33,248 bases of DNA from Collinsella aerofaciens (GCF_005844325.1 NZ_SPFY01000026.1:1-33248), one strand, 5' to 3'; counted from the stretch's first letter, positions 17,773 through 26,303 are shown. Numbers and translations: made by a program. The notes: generated by a model not told the origin, from the sequence alone.

Positions 17773-18204
17773 CTACAGCTTAATGTCAAAGTTGATTTCG
17801 GGGACGGCGGCCAGGTCGGCCAACGTCACGCCGTCGACGTACTTTTCGATCACGTCGTCCAGGCCGCGCCAGAACTTGACGGTCGAGCAAAGATCGCTGC
17901 GAGTGCAGCTGTTGTCGATGCCATCGCACGCCACTGGAGCCGTGCTGCCCTCGACGGCGCGCAGGATGTCGCCGGCACGCACCTCGGCCGGGTCCTTGGC
18001 CATCATGTAGCCGCCGCCCTTGCCGCGCACGCTCTTAAGCAGGCCCGCCTTCATAAGCGGACGAACCAGCTGCTCCAGATACTTTTGTGAGATATGCTCG
18101 CGGTCGGCAACCTCGCGCAGGGCAATCTTGCCCTCGGCGTCGCCCAGCGCCGCGATATAGATCATCAGCCGGAGGGCATAGCGGCCCTTGGAAGAAATGA
18201 GCAT
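17773..18204 (-). CDS. Rrf2-family Fe-S-sensing regulator (IscR/SufR-like)
   Basis: A 143-residue winged-helix regulator: start MLISSKGRYALRLMIYIAAL, recognition region HISQKYLEQLVRPLMKAGLL, wing SVRGKGGGYMMAK. Three cysteines, C93, C100 and C106 (C-x6-C-x5-C), match the [2Fe-2S] ligand cluster of IscR-type proteins. ATG 18204 has GGGAGGG upstream; the open frame extends to 18282 but would run through the operators. It is divergent from sufCBDSU, so it probably represses or tunes that operon and itself according to Fe-S status. Two matching inverted repeats lie in the shared control region. The downstream MNT/HEPN pair may be co-transcribed. Confidence 0.9.
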   Translation of the reverse strand: MLISSKGRYALRLMIYIAALGDAEGKIALREVADREHISQKYLEQLVRPLMKAGLLKSVRGKGGGYMMAKDPAEVRAGDILRAVEGSTAPVACDGIDNSCTRSDLCSTVKFWRGLDDVIEKYVDGVTLADLAAVPEINFDIKL

Positions 18205-18224
18205 ACCTACCCTCCCATCGCATC

Positions 18225-18299
18225 TGGGACAACATAACCAGGTTTGTTTGTCCCAAATCTTAAGTAAATGGGACAAACACAACAGGTTATTTTGTCCCA
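18225..18299. promoter_or_regulatory. Paired Rrf2-type operators, TGGGACAA-N15-TTGTCCCA twice
   Basis: Four perfect 8-base half-sites are arranged as two inverted repeats with identical geometry: TGGGACAA 18225-18232 with TTGTCCCA 18248-18255, and TGGGACAA 18269-18276 with TTGTCCCA 18292-18299. Both gaps are 15 bases and the two units are 44 bases apart start to start. The inner pair, 18248-18255 and 18269-18276, is also an inverted repeat (arms GTTTGTCCCA / TGGGACAAAC). The block lies between the divergent Rrf2 and sufC starts, close to the Rrf2 start, so it fits autoregulation plus suf control. Binding by this Rrf2 protein is inferred. Confidence 0.75.
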
Positions 18300-18336
18300 G
18301 AATTTGAAAAGTCGAGTGGATTAGTCGGGTTTTCCC

Positions 18337-18364
18337 TTGACTAACGCCGAACCCATAGTAACTT
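18337..18364 (+). promoter_or_regulatory. Candidate sufC promoter
   Basis: TTGACT (18337-18342) is followed after 16 bases by TAACTT (18359-18364), a plausible sigma-70-type promoter about 65 bases before the sufC ATG and 38 bases after the last operator half-site. The -35 element is good and the -10 is imperfect, so the call is tentative. Confidence 0.45.
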
Positions 18365-18428
18365 TATTCCGAGAAGATTCCTAGGGTTTAGTACACCTAT
18401 GAGTACACCATATACAGAGAGGGACAGC

Positions 18429-19229
18429 ATGAGCGCAAATCCGCTGCTTTCCATCGAAGGTCTGACCGCCTCCGTGGACGAGAAGACCATCCTCCACAAC
18501 GTCAACCTCAACGTCGCCGCCGGCGAGACCCACGTGCTGATGGGACCCAACGGCGCCGGCAAGTCCACCCTCGGCCACCTGGTCATGGGCGACCCTGTCT
18601 ATACCGTCAACGACGGCCGCATCGTCTTTGACGGCCAGGACATCACCGAGCTCACCACCGACAAGCGCTCGCGCGCCGGCCTGTTCCTGAGCTTCCAGGC
18701 CCCGGTCGAGATCCCGGGCGTGCCGCTGTCGAGCTTTTTGCGTGCCAGCATCGCCGGCCGCCCCGGCCTGGAGATGAAGGGCAAGGAGTTCCGCCGGCGC
18801 GTCAAGGAGCTCGCGGCAGAGCTCAACATGGACACCGCCTACCTCAACCGCGAGCTGGGCGTGGGCTTCTCGGGCGGCGAGAAAAAGAAGGTCGAGATGC
18901 TCCAGCTTCTGCTGCTGCAGCCCAAGCTCGCCATTCTCGACGAGACCGACTCGGGCCTAGACGTCGACGCCCTGTCCACCGTCAGCCACGGCATGGACGC
19001 CTACCGCAAGAGCTGCGACGGCTCCATGCTCATCATCACGCACAACACGCGCATCCTGGAGCACCTGGATGTCGACCGCGTCCACGTTATGGTCAAGGGC
19101 CACATCGTGCGCGAGGACGACGCCTCGCTCATCCCCTGGATCGACAAGAACGGTTTTGAGACCTTCGAGCGCGAGGCCGCCGAGCAGCGCGCCCAGGCCG
19201 AGGCCGCCGCTGCCGAGCAGCAGGCGTAA
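18429..19229 (+). CDS. sufC: Fe-S cluster assembly ATPase SufC
   Basis: A 266-residue ABC-type ATPase with Walker A GPNGAGKS (about 39-46), signature FSGGEKKKVEM, Walker B LAILDETDSGLD and an H-loop in LIITHNTRIL. SufC drives conformational change of the SufBCD scaffold in the cytoplasm. I chose ATG 18429, which has AGAGGG seven bases upstream; the in-frame ATG at 18399 has no ribosome site. First gene of sufCBDSU. The C terminus has an Ala/Glu/Gln-rich tail (from about residue 247) longer than in many homologues. Confidence 0.97.
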   Translation: MSANPLLSIEGLTASVDEKTILHNVNLNVAAGETHVLMGPNGAGKSTLGHLVMGDPVYTVNDGRIVFDGQDITELTTDKRSRAGLFLSFQAPVEIPGVPLSSFLRASIAGRPGLEMKGKEFRRRVKELAAELNMDTAYLNRELGVGFSGGEKKKVEMLQLLLLQPKLAILDETDSGLDVDALSTVSHGMDAYRKSCDGSMLIITHNTRILEHLDVDRVHVMVKGHIVREDDASLIPWIDKNGFETFEREAAEQRAQAEAAAAEQQA

Positions 19230-19241
19230 AGGGGCGACGCA

Positions 19242-20654
19242 ATGACCAAGAACCGCACCGAGGTCGCGGACATCGACCGCAGCCTCTACGACTTCACCTA
19301 TGGCGAGGAGGGATTCGAGCGCCTCGACGCCGGCATCACGCCCGACATCGTGCGCGAGATCAGCGCCAAGAAAGACGAGCCGCAGTGGATGCTCGACCTG
19401 CGCTTAAAGTCCCTCGAGATCTTCAACCGTTTTCCCGACCCGACGTGGGGCCCCTCCATCGAGGGCCTGGACATGGACAACATCGTCACCTACGTCAAGC
19501 CCAACACCGACCAAAAGCACGACTGGGAGTCGGTGCCCGACGACATCAAGAACACCTTTGAGCGCCTGGGTATCCCCGAGGCCGAGCGCAGCTACCTGGC
19601 AGGCGTCGGCGCGCAGTACGACTCCGAACTCGTCTACCACAACATGCAGGACACCGCGTCCAAGATGGGCATCGTCTACTCCGGCATCGAGGAGGCCCTG
19701 CACGATCCGCAGTGGGAGCCGCTCATCCACGAGAAGTTTATGACGCTCATCCCGCCCACCGACCACAAGTTTGCGGCCCTGCATGGTGCCGTGTGGTCGG
19801 GCGGCTCGTTTGTCTACGTGCCCAAGGGCACCAAGCTCGACTTCCCGCTGCAGAGCTACTTCCGCCTTAACGCCAAGGGCGCCGGCCAGTTTGAGCACAC
19901 GCTCATCATCGTCGAGGACGATGCCGACCTGCACTTCATTGAGGGTTGCTCCGCGCCCAAGTACAACGTAGCCAACCTCCACGCCGGCGCTGTCGAGCTC
20001 TTTGTGGGCAAGCGTGCGCACCTGCGCTACTCGACTATCGAGAACTGGTCCAAGAACATGTACAACCTCAACACCAAGCGTGCGCGCGTGGACGAGGACG
20101 GCGACATCGAGTGGATCAGCGGCTCCTTCGGCAGCCACGTGGGCTACCTCTACCCCATGAGCGTGCTCAACGGCCGTCGCGCCCGCTCGAGCTTTACCGG
20201 CATTACCTTTGCCGGCGCCGGCCAGAACCTCGATACCGGCTGCAAGGTCGTGCTCAACGCGCCCGACACCTCGGCAACCGTCGAGACCAAGGGTATCTCC
20301 AAGAGCGGCGGCATCCAGACCTTCCGCAGCTCCATCGTGGCCACGCCTAAGGCCGAAGGTTCCAAAGCAACCGTGAGCTGCCAGTCGCTGATGCTCGACG
20401 ACCAGAGCCGCTCCGATACCATCCCCGCCATGGACATCCGCGCCAAGAACGTCGACATCGGCCACGAGGCCACCATCGGCCGCATCGGCGACGACAAGGT
20501 GTTCTACCTGATGAGCCGCGGCATATCGGAGGAAGAGGCCCGCACCATGATCGTCAACGGCTTTGCCAACCCGGTCTCCAAGGAGCTGCCGCTTGAGTAC
20601 GCCGTCGAGATGAACAACCTGATCAAGCTCGAGATGGAAGGAGCGATCGGATAA
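19242..20654 (+). CDS. sufB: Fe-S cluster scaffold protein SufB
   Basis: A 470-residue SufB. It has the N-terminal DFTYGEEGFERLDAGITPDI region, the family core with LHGAVWSGGSFVYVPKGTKL, and the C-terminal beta-helix end SRGISEEEARTMIVNGFANP shared by SufB and SufD. It is the scaffold on which the cluster is built with SufC and SufD. It starts 12 bases after sufC with GGGGCGACGC upstream and overlaps sufD by one base (TAATG). Length and gene position are normal for the family. Confidence 0.97.
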   Translation: MTKNRTEVADIDRSLYDFTYGEEGFERLDAGITPDIVREISAKKDEPQWMLDLRLKSLEIFNRFPDPTWGPSIEGLDMDNIVTYVKPNTDQKHDWESVPDDIKNTFERLGIPEAERSYLAGVGAQYDSELVYHNMQDTASKMGIVYSGIEEALHDPQWEPLIHEKFMTLIPPTDHKFAALHGAVWSGGSFVYVPKGTKLDFPLQSYFRLNAKGAGQFEHTLIIVEDDADLHFIEGCSAPKYNVANLHAGAVELFVGKRAHLRYSTIENWSKNMYNLNTKRARVDEDGDIEWISGSFGSHVGYLYPMSVLNGRRARSSFTGITFAGAGQNLDTGCKVVLNAPDTSATVETKGISKSGGIQTFRSSIVATPKAEGSKATVSCQSLMLDDQSRSDTIPAMDIRAKNVDIGHEATIGRIGDDKVFYLMSRGISEEEARTMIVNGFANPVSKELPLEYAVEMNNLIKLEMEGAIG

Positions 20655-21925
20655 TGAAACAGGAAACCAACACCGCTGCTACCACGCTCGAGCAGGTCAA
20701 CGCTATGCCGGCCGCCACTTGGGGTTGGCTCAAGATGAACCAGACCAAGCTCGAGCTTTCGGACGAACTTGCCGCCGCTCCCGCCGAGGCCGTTGAGGTC
20801 GAGGGCCTGGACGAGCAGTTTGCCGGCTCGGCCGACGCCTTCGATACCGCCATGGACGCCATGGCCGAGCGCTTCCCCGAGCGCCGTGCCTCCGCCCCCG
20901 GCGACGCCGTCGACCGCGCCCGCATCACGCCCGAGACCGAGCTCGACGTGCCCGCCACCTCCATCTACCAGGCCGGCGCCATCAAGCTCGAGGAGGAGCT
21001 CTCCCCTGCCGAGGCCTTCGAGACTGGCATGGGCGAGGCTACCTACACCTACCTGGCCGACCACACCACCAAGCGCGTCGTCATCGATGTGCCCGCATAC
21101 AAGCACGCCACGGTTACCGTGCGCGTGAGTGGCGTCGACGCTGCCGCAGCCATCGCCGCCATCGATGTCGTCGCCAGTCCGCAGGCAACGCTCGACCTGC
21201 GCATAGCCCTGGACTCCCCCGTTGCCGGCCAAGGCGTCGTGGGCTCCGCGCTACGCGTGTGCGCCCACGAGTACGCCACCGTCAACGTGACCTGCACGCA
21301 GACGCTCGACGATAGCTGGATCGCGCTCGACGACACCGGCCTGTTCCTGGACGAGGGCGCGCGCGTCAACGTGCAGCACACCGTCCTGGGTGCTGGCGCC
21401 AGCGCCACCGGCCTTGCCGGCGACCTGCTGGGCGATACCGCCAAGGTGACGATCGATACCGATTACCTGGGCGCCCGCGAGCAGGTGCGCGACTTTAACT
21501 ACGAGCTGCGCCACCGCGGCCGCAAGACCGAGTGCGAGATCGACGCCAACGGCGTGCTGACTGGCACGTCCAAGAAGGTCTACCGTGGCACCATCGACCT
21601 CGTGCACGGCTGCAAGGGCGCAACCGGCACCGAGCGCGAGACGGTGCTTTTGGCCAACAAGGGCGTCGACAACAAGACCGTTCCCGTCATTCTCTGCGAC
21701 GAGGACGACGTCGCCGGCAACCACGGCGCCACAATCGGCCACGTCCGCGACGAGCAACTGTTCTATCTCGCCTGCCGTGGCCTTGACCAAAACGCCGCCG
21801 AGGACCTGTTCATTCGCGCCAAGCTGGAGGACGCCGCGCTTTCCGCCACCGACGAGCGCACCCGCGCAGCCGTCGTCCGCTTGGGCAACAACCTGATCAA
21901 CAACTTTGAAGAGGAGCTCGCATGA
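20654..21925 (+). CDS. sufD: Fe-S cluster assembly protein SufD
   Basis: A 423-residue protein of the SufB/SufD family, with the C-terminal beta-helix stretch VPVILCDEDDVAGNHGATIG, HVRDEQLFYLACRGLDQNAA, EDLFIRAKLEDA. The N-terminal half is Ala-rich and divergent, as usual for SufD. It forms the SufBC2D complex and contributes to iron acquisition and cluster assembly. One-base overlap with sufB and four-base overlap (ATGA) with sufS indicate translational coupling. Confidence 0.94.
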   Translation: MKQETNTAATTLEQVNAMPAATWGWLKMNQTKLELSDELAAAPAEAVEVEGLDEQFAGSADAFDTAMDAMAERFPERRASAPGDAVDRARITPETELDVPATSIYQAGAIKLEEELSPAEAFETGMGEATYTYLADHTTKRVVIDVPAYKHATVTVRVSGVDAAAAIAAIDVVASPQATLDLRIALDSPVAGQGVVGSALRVCAHEYATVNVTCTQTLDDSWIALDDTGLFLDEGARVNVQHTVLGAGASATGLAGDLLGDTAKVTIDTDYLGAREQVRDFNYELRHRGRKTECEIDANGVLTGTSKKVYRGTIDLVHGCKGATGTERETVLLANKGVDNKTVPVILCDEDDVAGNHGATIGHVRDEQLFYLACRGLDQNAAEDLFIRAKLEDAALSATDERTRAAVVRLGNNLINNFEEELA

Positions 21926-23247
21926 TCGACACCGAGCACGTTAAATGCGATACCTGTACCGCACCGGAGCCTATGGAGCTCGACGCCAGTGACGAGGCCT
22001 CGCGCGGCTGGCCTACCGTCGACATCGAGACCAATCCCTACAAGGCACAGTTCCCGCTTTTCCAGCAGCACCCCGAGATCGCCTTCCTCGATAGTGCCGC
22101 CACCGCGCAGCGCCCCGCCTGCGTGCTCGACGCCGAGCGTGACTTCTATCAGCGCATGAACGCCAACCCCCTGCGCGGCCTGTACTCACTGTCCGTCGAG
22201 GCCACCGACGCCATCGCGAAGGTCCGCCAGCAGATCGCCGACCTCATCGGCGCCTCACAGGCCAACGAGGTCGTCTTCACCCGTAACACGAGCGAGTCGC
22301 TCAACCTGGTCGCCAAGAGCTTTGCACCCACGGTGCTCGAGCCCGGTGACGAGGTCGTCATCACCATCATGGAGCACCACTCCAACCTAATCCCGTGGCA
22401 GCAGGTCTGCCGCGAAACCGGCGCCAAGCTCGTCTACCTCTACCCCACCAAGACCGGCCAGCTCACCACCGAGGAGGTTCTTGCCAAGGTTGGTCCCAAG
22501 ACCAAGATTCTGGCCGTGGGTCAGGTTTCTAACGTGCTGGGCGTCGAGAACCCGGTCAAGAACCTCGGCAAGCTCGTCCACAAGTACGGCGGCTATCTGG
22601 TCGTCGACGGCGCGCAGTCGCTGCCGCACATGCCGGTCGATGTGGCCGACCTGGGAGCCGACTTCTTTGCCTTTAGCGCACACAAGGCCATGGGCCCCAT
22701 GGGCATCGGCGTGCTGTGGGGCAAGATGGACCTGCTGAACGCCATGCCGCCCATGCTCACCGGTGGCGAGATGATCGACTCTGTCACCGAGCAGGACGCC
22801 GTCTGGGCGCCCGTCCCCGAGAAGTTCGAGGCCGGCACGCAGGACGCCGCCGGCATCTTCGCCACGGGCGCCGCCCTTGATTACCTGGTCAACACGGTGG
22901 GTTACGAGAACATCCAGGCCCGCGAGCAGGCACTCGTCCACTATCTGATGGGCGAACTCATGCAGCTCGACTTTGTCCAAATCATCGGTTCCATCTACTG
23001 GGACAACCACCACGGCGTTGTGAGCTTTAACGTCAAGGGAATTCACCCGCACGACGTCGCGAGCATCATGGACATGGACGGCGTCTGCATCCGCGCCGGC
23101 CACCACTGCGCGCAGCCGCTGCTCACCTGGCTGGGCGTCGAGAACCTTGCCTGCTGCCGCGCCAGCGTGGCCTTCTACAACGACAAGGCCGACATCGACA
23201 AGTTCATCGCCGGCCTGCATCACGTTTGGAGCACGTTCAATGGGTAA
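21922..23247 (+). CDS. sufS: Cysteine desulfurase SufS
   Basis: A 441-residue PLP-dependent group II cysteine desulfurase. The PLP lysine lies in FFAFSAHKAMGPMGIGVLWG (about K254), a cofactor-binding His in IMEHHSNLIPW, and the catalytic Cys in IRAGHHCAQPLL (about C396). It removes sulfur from cysteine as persulfide and passes it to SufU. Relative to typical SufS it has about 40 extra N-terminal residues including a CDTC pair (MIDTEHVKCDTCTAPEPMEL). The frame overlaps sufD by four bases, which supports this start. It overlaps sufU by eight bases. Confidence 0.96.
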   Translation: MIDTEHVKCDTCTAPEPMELDASDEASRGWPTVDIETNPYKAQFPLFQQHPEIAFLDSAATAQRPACVLDAERDFYQRMNANPLRGLYSLSVEATDAIAKVRQQIADLIGASQANEVVFTRNTSESLNLVAKSFAPTVLEPGDEVVITIMEHHSNLIPWQQVCRETGAKLVYLYPTKTGQLTTEEVLAKVGPKTKILAVGQVSNVLGVENPVKNLGKLVHKYGGYLVVDGAQSLPHMPVDVADLGADFFAFSAHKAMGPMGIGVLWGKMDLLNAMPPMLTGGEMIDSVTEQDAVWAPVPEKFEAGTQDAAGIFATGAALDYLVNTVGYENIQAREQALVHYLMGELMQLDFVQIIGSIYWDNHHGVVSFNVKGIHPHDVASIMDMDGVCIRAGHHCAQPLLTWLGVENLACCRASVAFYNDKADIDKFIAGLHHVWSTFNG

Positions 23248-23674
23248 TCTGTACACCTCCACCACGTTTATGGAGCACAACTCGCACCCCGACTATAAGT
23301 ACGAGATGGATGCTCCCACGCACGAGCACGACGGTATCAACCCCAGCTGCGGTGACGAGCTCACCTTGCAGCTACGAGTCGAGAACAACGTGATCGAGGA
23401 AGCCTCCTTTACCGGCCACGGCTGCGCCATCAGCCAGGCAAGCGCCGACATCATGGCCGACCTCATCACGGGCGAGACGGTCGAGGAGGCGCGTCGCTTG
23501 GCGGAACTCTTCCTCGCCATGATCCGCGGCGAGAAGCTCTCCGAGGACGACCTGGAAGACCTGGACGAAGCCGCCCAGCTCCAGGACATCTCGCACATGC
23601 CCGCCCGCGTCAAATGCGCCGAGCTCGCTTGGCGCACCCTCGACGGCATGCTCGAGGGGCAAGCAAACCAGTAG
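23240..23674 (+). CDS. sufU: Sulfur-relay protein SufU
   Basis: A 144-residue SufU with the three conserved cysteines: NPSCGDELTL (C37), FTGHGCAISQAS (C62) and a third in VKCAELAW (about residue 128). The Asp after the first Cys (CGD) fits zinc coordination. The zinc-bound protein accepts persulfide sulfur from SufS. ATG 23240 overlaps the sufS end. It is the last gene of the operon and is followed by an intrinsic terminator 34 bases downstream. Confidence 0.95.
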   Translation: MGNLYTSTTFMEHNSHPDYKYEMDAPTHEHDGINPSCGDELTLQLRVENNVIEEASFTGHGCAISQASADIMADLITGETVEEARRLAELFLAMIRGEKLSEDDLEDLDEAAQLQDISHMPARVKCAELAWRTLDGMLEGQANQ

Positions 23675-23707
23675 TTTATGCCCCGAATCCAAGTTTTTTG
23701 ATTGCCG

Positions 23708-23736
23708 AGCCGCCCGATACGGGCGGCTCTGTTTTT
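23708..23736 (+). terminator. Intrinsic terminator of the suf operon
   Basis: A 9-bp perfect stem, AGCCGCCCG / CGGGCGGCT with an ATA loop, is followed by CTGTTTTTA. It lies directly downstream of sufU. Confidence 0.9.
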
Positions 23737-24334
23737 ACCTAATGAGCGCGAACGCACAAAGTCCGCGCGTCCGGCGCCCCGTCTGACATTTGCCACACAG
23801 CCAGACGCGAGCACGGGCGTTTTCCACAGCACCAAAGGCCTGCGGCAGGGCCCCGGGCCCGCCAAGCAATGCGCCAAGCCCCGTTCTGCGAAGCTCCGAC
23901 TCGCTTCGCGCCTGCCGCAGACGGGTCCCATAGGAAGCGGCGTGCATTTTTGCGAGTATTCAGCACGCCAAGCTGTGTGTATACGCATCGAAAGCGTTAA
24001 TCAATGTCTTTAGGCGCATATATATTGTGTTTTAGAACAAGCATCGCGGTCTGACGGGACGCAGGCACGTGCTTCGGGGGCGCAACGGCAGGAATCAATA
24101 GCTTCGGGACCCGTATGTTGCAAGATTGCGGCGGTGCCGACAGCAACACGATGCTGAAAACTCCGTTTTTTGCACGGCGCAGACGGGGGTAGGCACGGGC
24201 AAACCCGGACTGAGCTGTTATTTTATGCAAGATGACGATTGTTCTATGCATATTAAGAAGTGCAGTTACCGTACCAAGCTTTTGAACGCTGGTTGCGGCG
24301 TATGGACGACCCCAGCTGCGGTGAACAGGCGACC
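23737..24334. other. 598-base non-coding stretch between suf operon and RAYT gene
   Basis: No frame here looks like a real gene. A nested palindrome cluster at 23840-23920 is listed separately. An extra inverted pair CGTCTG / CAGACG flanks about 23780-23805. The part 24000-24260 is less GC-rich and contains a run CCGTTTTTTG near 24162. I recognise no RNA gene. It may include the 3' flank or cognate repeat of the RAYT element. Confidence 0.4.
23840..23920. repeat. Nested inverted-repeat cluster (REP/cruciform-like)
   Basis: Outer arms CTGCGGCAGG (23840-23849) and CCTGCCGCAG (23911-23920) are perfect complements. Inside are GCGAAGC (23888-23894) / GCTTCGC (23903-23909) and a GC palindrome GGGCCCCGGGCCC near 23848-23860. 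The whole could fold into a branched hairpin. The nearest gene is a RAYT transposase about 415 bases away, a family that acts on palindromic REP sequences, but no second copy is seen in the window. Confidence 0.6.
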
Positions 24335-25147
24335 TTACATCACGTTTCCGCCAGCCCGCATCGCCGTTCGCGCGCGGGCGCGCACGATACGAGAGACGGT
24401 ACTTTTGCCAATCCCGGTATACCGCTCAATCTGGCGCACCGTAAAGCCGGCATTGTTCAATCCAACAATAACAGTATCGCGCTGCGCCGGCGGTGCAGTT
24501 TTAACCCCGTTGAGCGGAACCCCGAGACTCTTCGCCAACTTGCCGGCAAAGGCATTGCGTTCCCACTCTGTCTCTTTCATATCGCACAGCGCTGGCTTGC
24601 TGCCGTCGGGCGTCGAAAGCGAATAGGCAATAAAGCCCTCGGCAGAACCAAAAAGCTCAAGCACGCAAGAAGGATCAGAAAATCCCCTCGCGACATCAGC
24701 CGCGTCACCGTCGTAAGCGCACAAATGCTCCGCAAAGCTACTCCAGGGATAACGCTCGATTAGGCTAACGCCCGCCTCCTGCGGATCGGCGTGTACGGAG
24801 CGAATAGCCTCCATCACCTGCCAGTCGGTATCGAGCGAGCGCCGGTCAAAACGGTTCTGGAACAGATGGCCTGTGCGCCTCGTGCGTTTATTGAACCGCC
24901 GCGCGTACGTCAAAAGCAGCCGGTGCATCGCCGCGCTCATCCTGTCCTCGTAATCTGCAAGCACCAAATGCACGTGATTGCCCATAAGGCACCAAGCGAT
25001 AACCGTCACACCCTCCTCGCGGCAGCACTCGCGCATCAGCTCCAAAAACTCCCACCGGTCCTCATCGCCCTCAAAGATGAGCTGCTTGCCCGTACCGCGG
25101 GCACAGACATGGTAAAAGCCGGTAACCGTTCTCCAAACGCGCTGCAT
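24335..25147 (-). CDS. REP-associated tyrosine transposase (RAYT, Y1/IS200-like)
   Basis: A 270-residue single-strand transposase-like protein. The HUH motif is GNHVHLVL (H58, H60), the likely catalytic tyrosine is Y81 in LLTYARRFNKRT, and GHLFQNRF follows at about 92. A helix-turn-helix-like tail is present: NNAGFTVRQIERYTGIGKST. The start is ATG 25147 with GAAGGGAGCGCC upstream; the open frame reaches 25360 but without a ribosome site. RAYTs are usually single-copy, domesticated and linked to REP palindromes rather than to mobile IS ends. No flanking inverted repeats or target duplications were noticed. Confidence 0.9.
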   Translation of the reverse strand: MQRVWRTVTGFYHVCARGTGKQLIFEGDEDRWEFLELMRECCREEGVTVIAWCLMGNHVHLVLADYEDRMSAAMHRLLLTYARRFNKRTRRTGHLFQNRFDRRSLDTDWQVMEAIRSVHADPQEAGVSLIERYPWSSFAEHLCAYDGDAADVARGFSDPSCVLELFGSAEGFIAYSLSTPDGSKPALCDMKETEWERNAFAGKLAKSLGVPLNGVKTAPPAQRDTVIVGLNNAGFTVRQIERYTGIGKSTVSRIVRARARTAMRAGGNVM

Positions 25148-25550
25148 GGCGCTCCCTTCGCCGGGATCTGCTTGCCATCCAATACAGCACGATTGAAGCG
25201 TGCCATCAAAACATTCACGCAAAACAATACACTCGCGCGGCCAAAGGCAGTAATCAGGCGGCGAACGGCATCGTTGCAACAGGTCAACCCCCGCAATGCT
25301 TACAAGAGCTGACCAATAGCTTGCCCAAGACGGACCCCCTCTACGGAAGTTCACGACCACAGAACATAGAGTTAAACCGTTTCAATTAAAACTTCCGGAC
25401 TTCTCGCTACGAAAACTGAGCCGTTCGCCGAATATTCCGTGCATTTCGCGGTATTATAGGGGCTGCATGTCATGTCCCTTTCGAAGGGTCGCCCGGCAAT
25501 CGCCAGCCACGGCCCCCAGACGGGACGCCAACACGATAGAGAGGAGAGGC
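25148..25550. other. Divergent non-coding region, RAYT / Fe-S scaffold-like gene
   Basis: No gene recognised. It carries an inverted repeat CGGAAGTT (25344-25351) / AACTTCCG (25390-25397) with a 38-base spacer. A candidate -10 element TATTAT lies in CGCGGTATTATAGG near 25450-25463, about 95 bases before the next gene, but I cannot match a good -35. A small hairpin sits around TTTCGAAGGG at 25481-25490. Confidence 0.35.
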
Positions 25551-26285
25551 ATGCAGTACTCACAGGAAGTGGAGAACATGTGCCCCGTTGCCAAGGGTGC
25601 ATACCACGGCCCCGCACCCATCCCCGAGGAGGGCAAGTGGGTCCAGGCTAAGGAGATTTCCGACATCTCCGGTCTTACGCACGGTGTGGGTTGGTGCGCA
25701 CCTCAGCAGGGCGCCTGCAAGCTCACGCTGAACGTCAAGGACGGCATCATCGAGGAGGCCCTCGTTGAGACCATCGGCTGCTCGGGCATGACCCACTCTG
25801 CCGCCATGGCTTCCGAGATCCTTCCCGGTAAGACCATCCTCGAGGCCCTCAACACCGACCTCGTCTGCGACGCCATCAACGTTGCTATGCGCGAGATCTT
25901 CCTGCAGATCGTTTACGGCCGCAGCCAGACCGCGTTCTCCGAGGGCGGCCTGCCCGTGGGCGCCTCCCTCGACGACCTCGGCAAGGGCCTTCGCTCTCAG
26001 GTCGGCACCATGTTCGGCACCAAGGCCAAGGGCGCTCGTTACCTCGAGCTCGCTCAGGGCTACGTCACCCGCATGGCTCTCAACGACAAGAACGAGATCA
26101 TCGCATTCGAGTTCCTGAACCTCGGCAAGTTCACCGACGCCGTCAAGGCCGGCAAGACCCCCGAGGAGGCCATCGCTGGCGCTATGGGCCACTATGGTCA
26201 GTGGGAGAACGCTGCCAAGTACATCGACCCGCGCACCGACGAGGAGACTCACTCCGTCGCCAGCGTGTTCCCGGTTCACGAGTAG
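25551..26285 (+). CDS. Iron-sulfur cluster scaffold-like protein, GGGtGRT partner
   Basis: A 244-residue protein whose first half resembles the NifU/IscU scaffold fold: cysteines C49 and C56 (GWCAPQQGAC), C77 (ETIGCSGMTHSAAMASEILP) and C106 (TDLVCDAIN). The second half (ARYLELAQGYVTRMALND, etc.) is specific to the conserved two-gene family paired with GGGtGRT proteins. ATG 25551 follows GAGGAGAGGC; the open frame from 25467 lacks a ribosome site. It is 18 bases upstream of the partner and forms an operon with it. Biochemical function is not known. Cluster binding is inferred from the cysteines. Confidence 0.88.
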   Translation: MQYSQEVENMCPVAKGAYHGPAPIPEEGKWVQAKEISDISGLTHGVGWCAPQQGACKLTLNVKDGIIEEALVETIGCSGMTHSAAMASEILPGKTILEALNTDLVCDAINVAMREIFLQIVYGRSQTAFSEGGLPVGASLDDLGKGLRSQVGTMFGTKAKGARYLELAQGYVTRMALNDKNEIIAFEFLNLGKFTDAVKAGKTPEEAIAGAMGHYGQWENAAKYIDPRTDEETHSVASVFPVHE

Positions 26286-26303
26286 AAAGGGAGGGAAATA
26301 ACT

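Noticed and set aside
19404-20465. Minus-strand frame of 353 residues inside sufB
   Set aside because: Shadow of sufB, whose identity and operon overlaps are clear.
24260-24334. Possible SufU-like fragment (DPSCGEQATL) sharing 16 bases with sufU
   Set aside because: The match is short (ACCCCAGCTGCGGTGA), the frame runs into the antisense of the RAYT gene, and a chance match in GC-rich DNA is plausible.
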